A stretch of DNA of 64,000 nucleotides from the NCBI GenBank assembly GCA_964525045.1, contig CAZGFD010000003.1, positions 1-64,000 on the forward strand, read 5' to 3'. The stretch comes from G020348185 sp964525045. Its GTDB lineage: Bacteria > Nitrospirota > Nitrospiria > Nitrospirales > UBA8639. Shown one piece after another: positions 62,952-64,000 of this stretch. The position numbers and the translations under genes were made by a program. The notes beneath the pieces were generated by a model. That model was not told the DNA's origin, made no database searches, and saw nothing but the letters and a program-made list of their open reading frames with translations. Every line of letters begins with the position of its first letter. Positions within the stretch are counted from its first letter, which is position 1.

Positions 62952-63063
62952 GCCGCCCTTAATCTAATTTTCCGGGAAAAGTCATAGCCTGATTACCTCC
63001 TTCCCTTTTCCTTCCGATACCATTCTTACTTTCCATTCTGCGGGATTGGTATGATCTTCAAAC

Positions 63064-63999
63064 TCAATCCATATGGATGAGAACTTTGAGTACCCCTTTT
63101 GTCGCTGCATGCTCAAAAGCCTTAAGCCCATCATTAATCGAATATTGCGCCTGGACGAGTGGCCCTACCTGCACTAAGCTTTGCTCCAACAACCTGATGG
63201 CTGGTGAAAATGGTCCACACCGGGACCCGACGAGGGAAATTTCGTCGACCACCAGTTTTGACATGTTGAGGCTGAGATTGCCGTGATAAGTGGATTTGAG
63301 CGCAATGGTCCCCCGAGGTCGAACAAGCTGGTGAGCCAGGGTGAATCCATCAGGTTGGCCGGTGGCTTCTACCACTAGATCGACCCCCGCCGGGATGTCG
63401 GAAATTGAGGTGGTGAAGGGAATCCCACGTGCTTGGAGCCAATGCCCTTTTTCCGGATGGCGGCCCAGTAAGGTCACGGAACACCCGGTCAAAAACAAGA
63501 CCTGGGCACAAAGGAAGCCCAACTTTCCATCCCCTATCACCACGACTCGATCCGTTGGTTTGACGGTAATCTGTTGCGTGATTTCACAAGCAGCGGCCAA
63601 AGGTTCGATGAAGACCGCCTGGTCATCGGGCAGAGAATGCGGCAGGGGATGCAGGTTTTGGTAGGGAAGACGGAGATAGTCGGCAAAAGCCCCGTCGCGG
63701 CCGCTGATACCGAGGACAGTGCGAAAAGGACAGTGAGTCGGCCGCCCAGCCTGACAGGTTTCGCATTGCCGACAGGCTGCATTGATTTCCCCCGCCACTC
63801 GACAACCCACGAGATCCGGCCGATCGTTGGCATGTTTGACTATTCCGATAAACTCGTGCCCAAGTACCCCGTGGAAGCCCATGTAACCTCGAACGATTTC
63901 CAGATCTGTGGTACAAATTCCTGCCTGGGTTACCTGGACGAGTGCCTCTCCCGGTCGTGGGTCCGGGTTCGGATACTCTCGACTCAGTTGTAGTTCATT
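63064..63999 (-). CDS. Zinc-dependent alcohol dehydrogenase-like protein (partial, runs off window)
   Basis: At least 312 residues in this frame, open to the window edge. Catalytic-domain motif GICTTDLEIVRGYMGFHGVL then GHEFIG with the zinc ligands, structural zinc cluster CRQCETCQAGRPTHC, and the nucleotide-binding VVVIGDGKLGFLCAQVLFLT. The upstream residues (NELQLSREYPNPDPRPGEAL) read on in frame past the internal ATG, so that ATG is not the start. An MDR-type threonine or sorbitol dehydrogenase relative; the substrate is unknown. Confidence 0.85.
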   Translation of the reverse strand, partial: NELQLSREYPNPDPRPGEALVQVTQAGICTTDLEIVRGYMGFHGVLGHEFIGIVKHANDRPDLVGCRVAGEINAACRQCETCQAGRPTHCPFRTVLGISGRDGAFADYLRLPYQNLHPLPHSLPDDQAVFIEPLAAACEITQQITVKPTDRVVVIGDGKLGFLCAQVLFLTGCSVTLLGRHPEKGHWLQARGIPFTTSISDIPAGVDLVVEATGQPDGFTLAHQLVRPRGTIALKSTYHGNLSLNMSKLVVDEISLVGSRCGPFSPAIRLLEQSLVQVGPLVQAQYSINDGLKAFEHAATKGVLKVLIHMD

Positions 64000-64000
64000 T

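Overview
The window looks like chromosome of a Gram-negative, aerobic or microaerophilic bacterium. The most likely placement is Nitrospirota (Nitrospira-like), judged from the gene mix: a two-subunit pyruvate-carboxylase-type enzyme, archease with RtcB, a secretin fused to TPR and cohesin domains, an orphan cytochrome c, many lipoproteins, and moderate GC. This is inferred from protein resemblance, not from a marker gene. No rRNA, phage, CRISPR array or intact insertion sequence was seen. One tRNA gene (Thr, anticodon UGU) is present.

Layout. 1-3.4 kb: the damaged 5' part of a CaCA cation exchanger, an orphan ModA-type binding protein and an O-methyltransferase. 3.4-7.4 kb: two divergent GlnE-like nucleotidyltransferases that together look like a split glutamine synthetase adenylyltransferase; one carries N-terminal ACT-like sensor domains. 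7.7-13.6 kb: ClpB, a small CxxC protein, and an HD protein / YjbQ / HtrA operon read leftward. 14.3-20.8 kb: a large AsmA-like protein, archease, RtcB RNA ligase and MtnA. 21-29.7 kb: a run of lipoprotein, membrane and conserved hypothetical genes with a flavin monooxygenase, a TPM-domain protein, a DUF3386-like protein and a lytic transglycosylase. Several strong hairpins and one structured intergenic stretch lie here. 29.8-34.9 kb: ThiI, a GC-rich MITE-like element, TrxB, CoaE, a beta-helix protein and a retropepsin-like protease.

34.9-45.9 kb is one leftward type II secretion / type IV pilus-like cluster. In transcription order it has a pilin-like protein, a TPR-secretin-cohesin protein, two GspG-like pseudopilins, a LysM lipoprotein, GspF, GspE, PilM, PilN, PilO and a PilP/GspC-like protein. 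The retropepsin-like gene follows. No prepilin peptidase is visible, so it must be encoded elsewhere.

46-52.9 kb: TenA (its ribosome-binding region is occupied by a REP-type palindrome pair), a lipoprotein thiol peroxidase, a lipoprotein alpha/beta hydrolase, the biotin-dependent carboxylase pair PycA/PycB and a PstS-like binding protein. 53-60.7 kb: FmdB, three small conserved hypotheticals, HemE, HemY, acylphosphatase, Apt, a DksA/TraR-type zinc finger protein, QueC, a lipoprotein cytochrome c and a free-standing Lrp-type ligand domain. 61-64 kb: an SGNH-hydrolase-like protein, tRNA-Thr, a small secreted-type protein and a zinc alcohol dehydrogenase that runs off the window.

The points most worth following up are the split, divergently promoted GlnE pair with an ACT-fused half, the palindromic REP pairs (one overlapping the tenA start), the MITE-like element abutting thiI, the structured intergenic stretch near 27.3-27.5 kb, and dispersed GTTTCAG heptamer tracts at gene ends.
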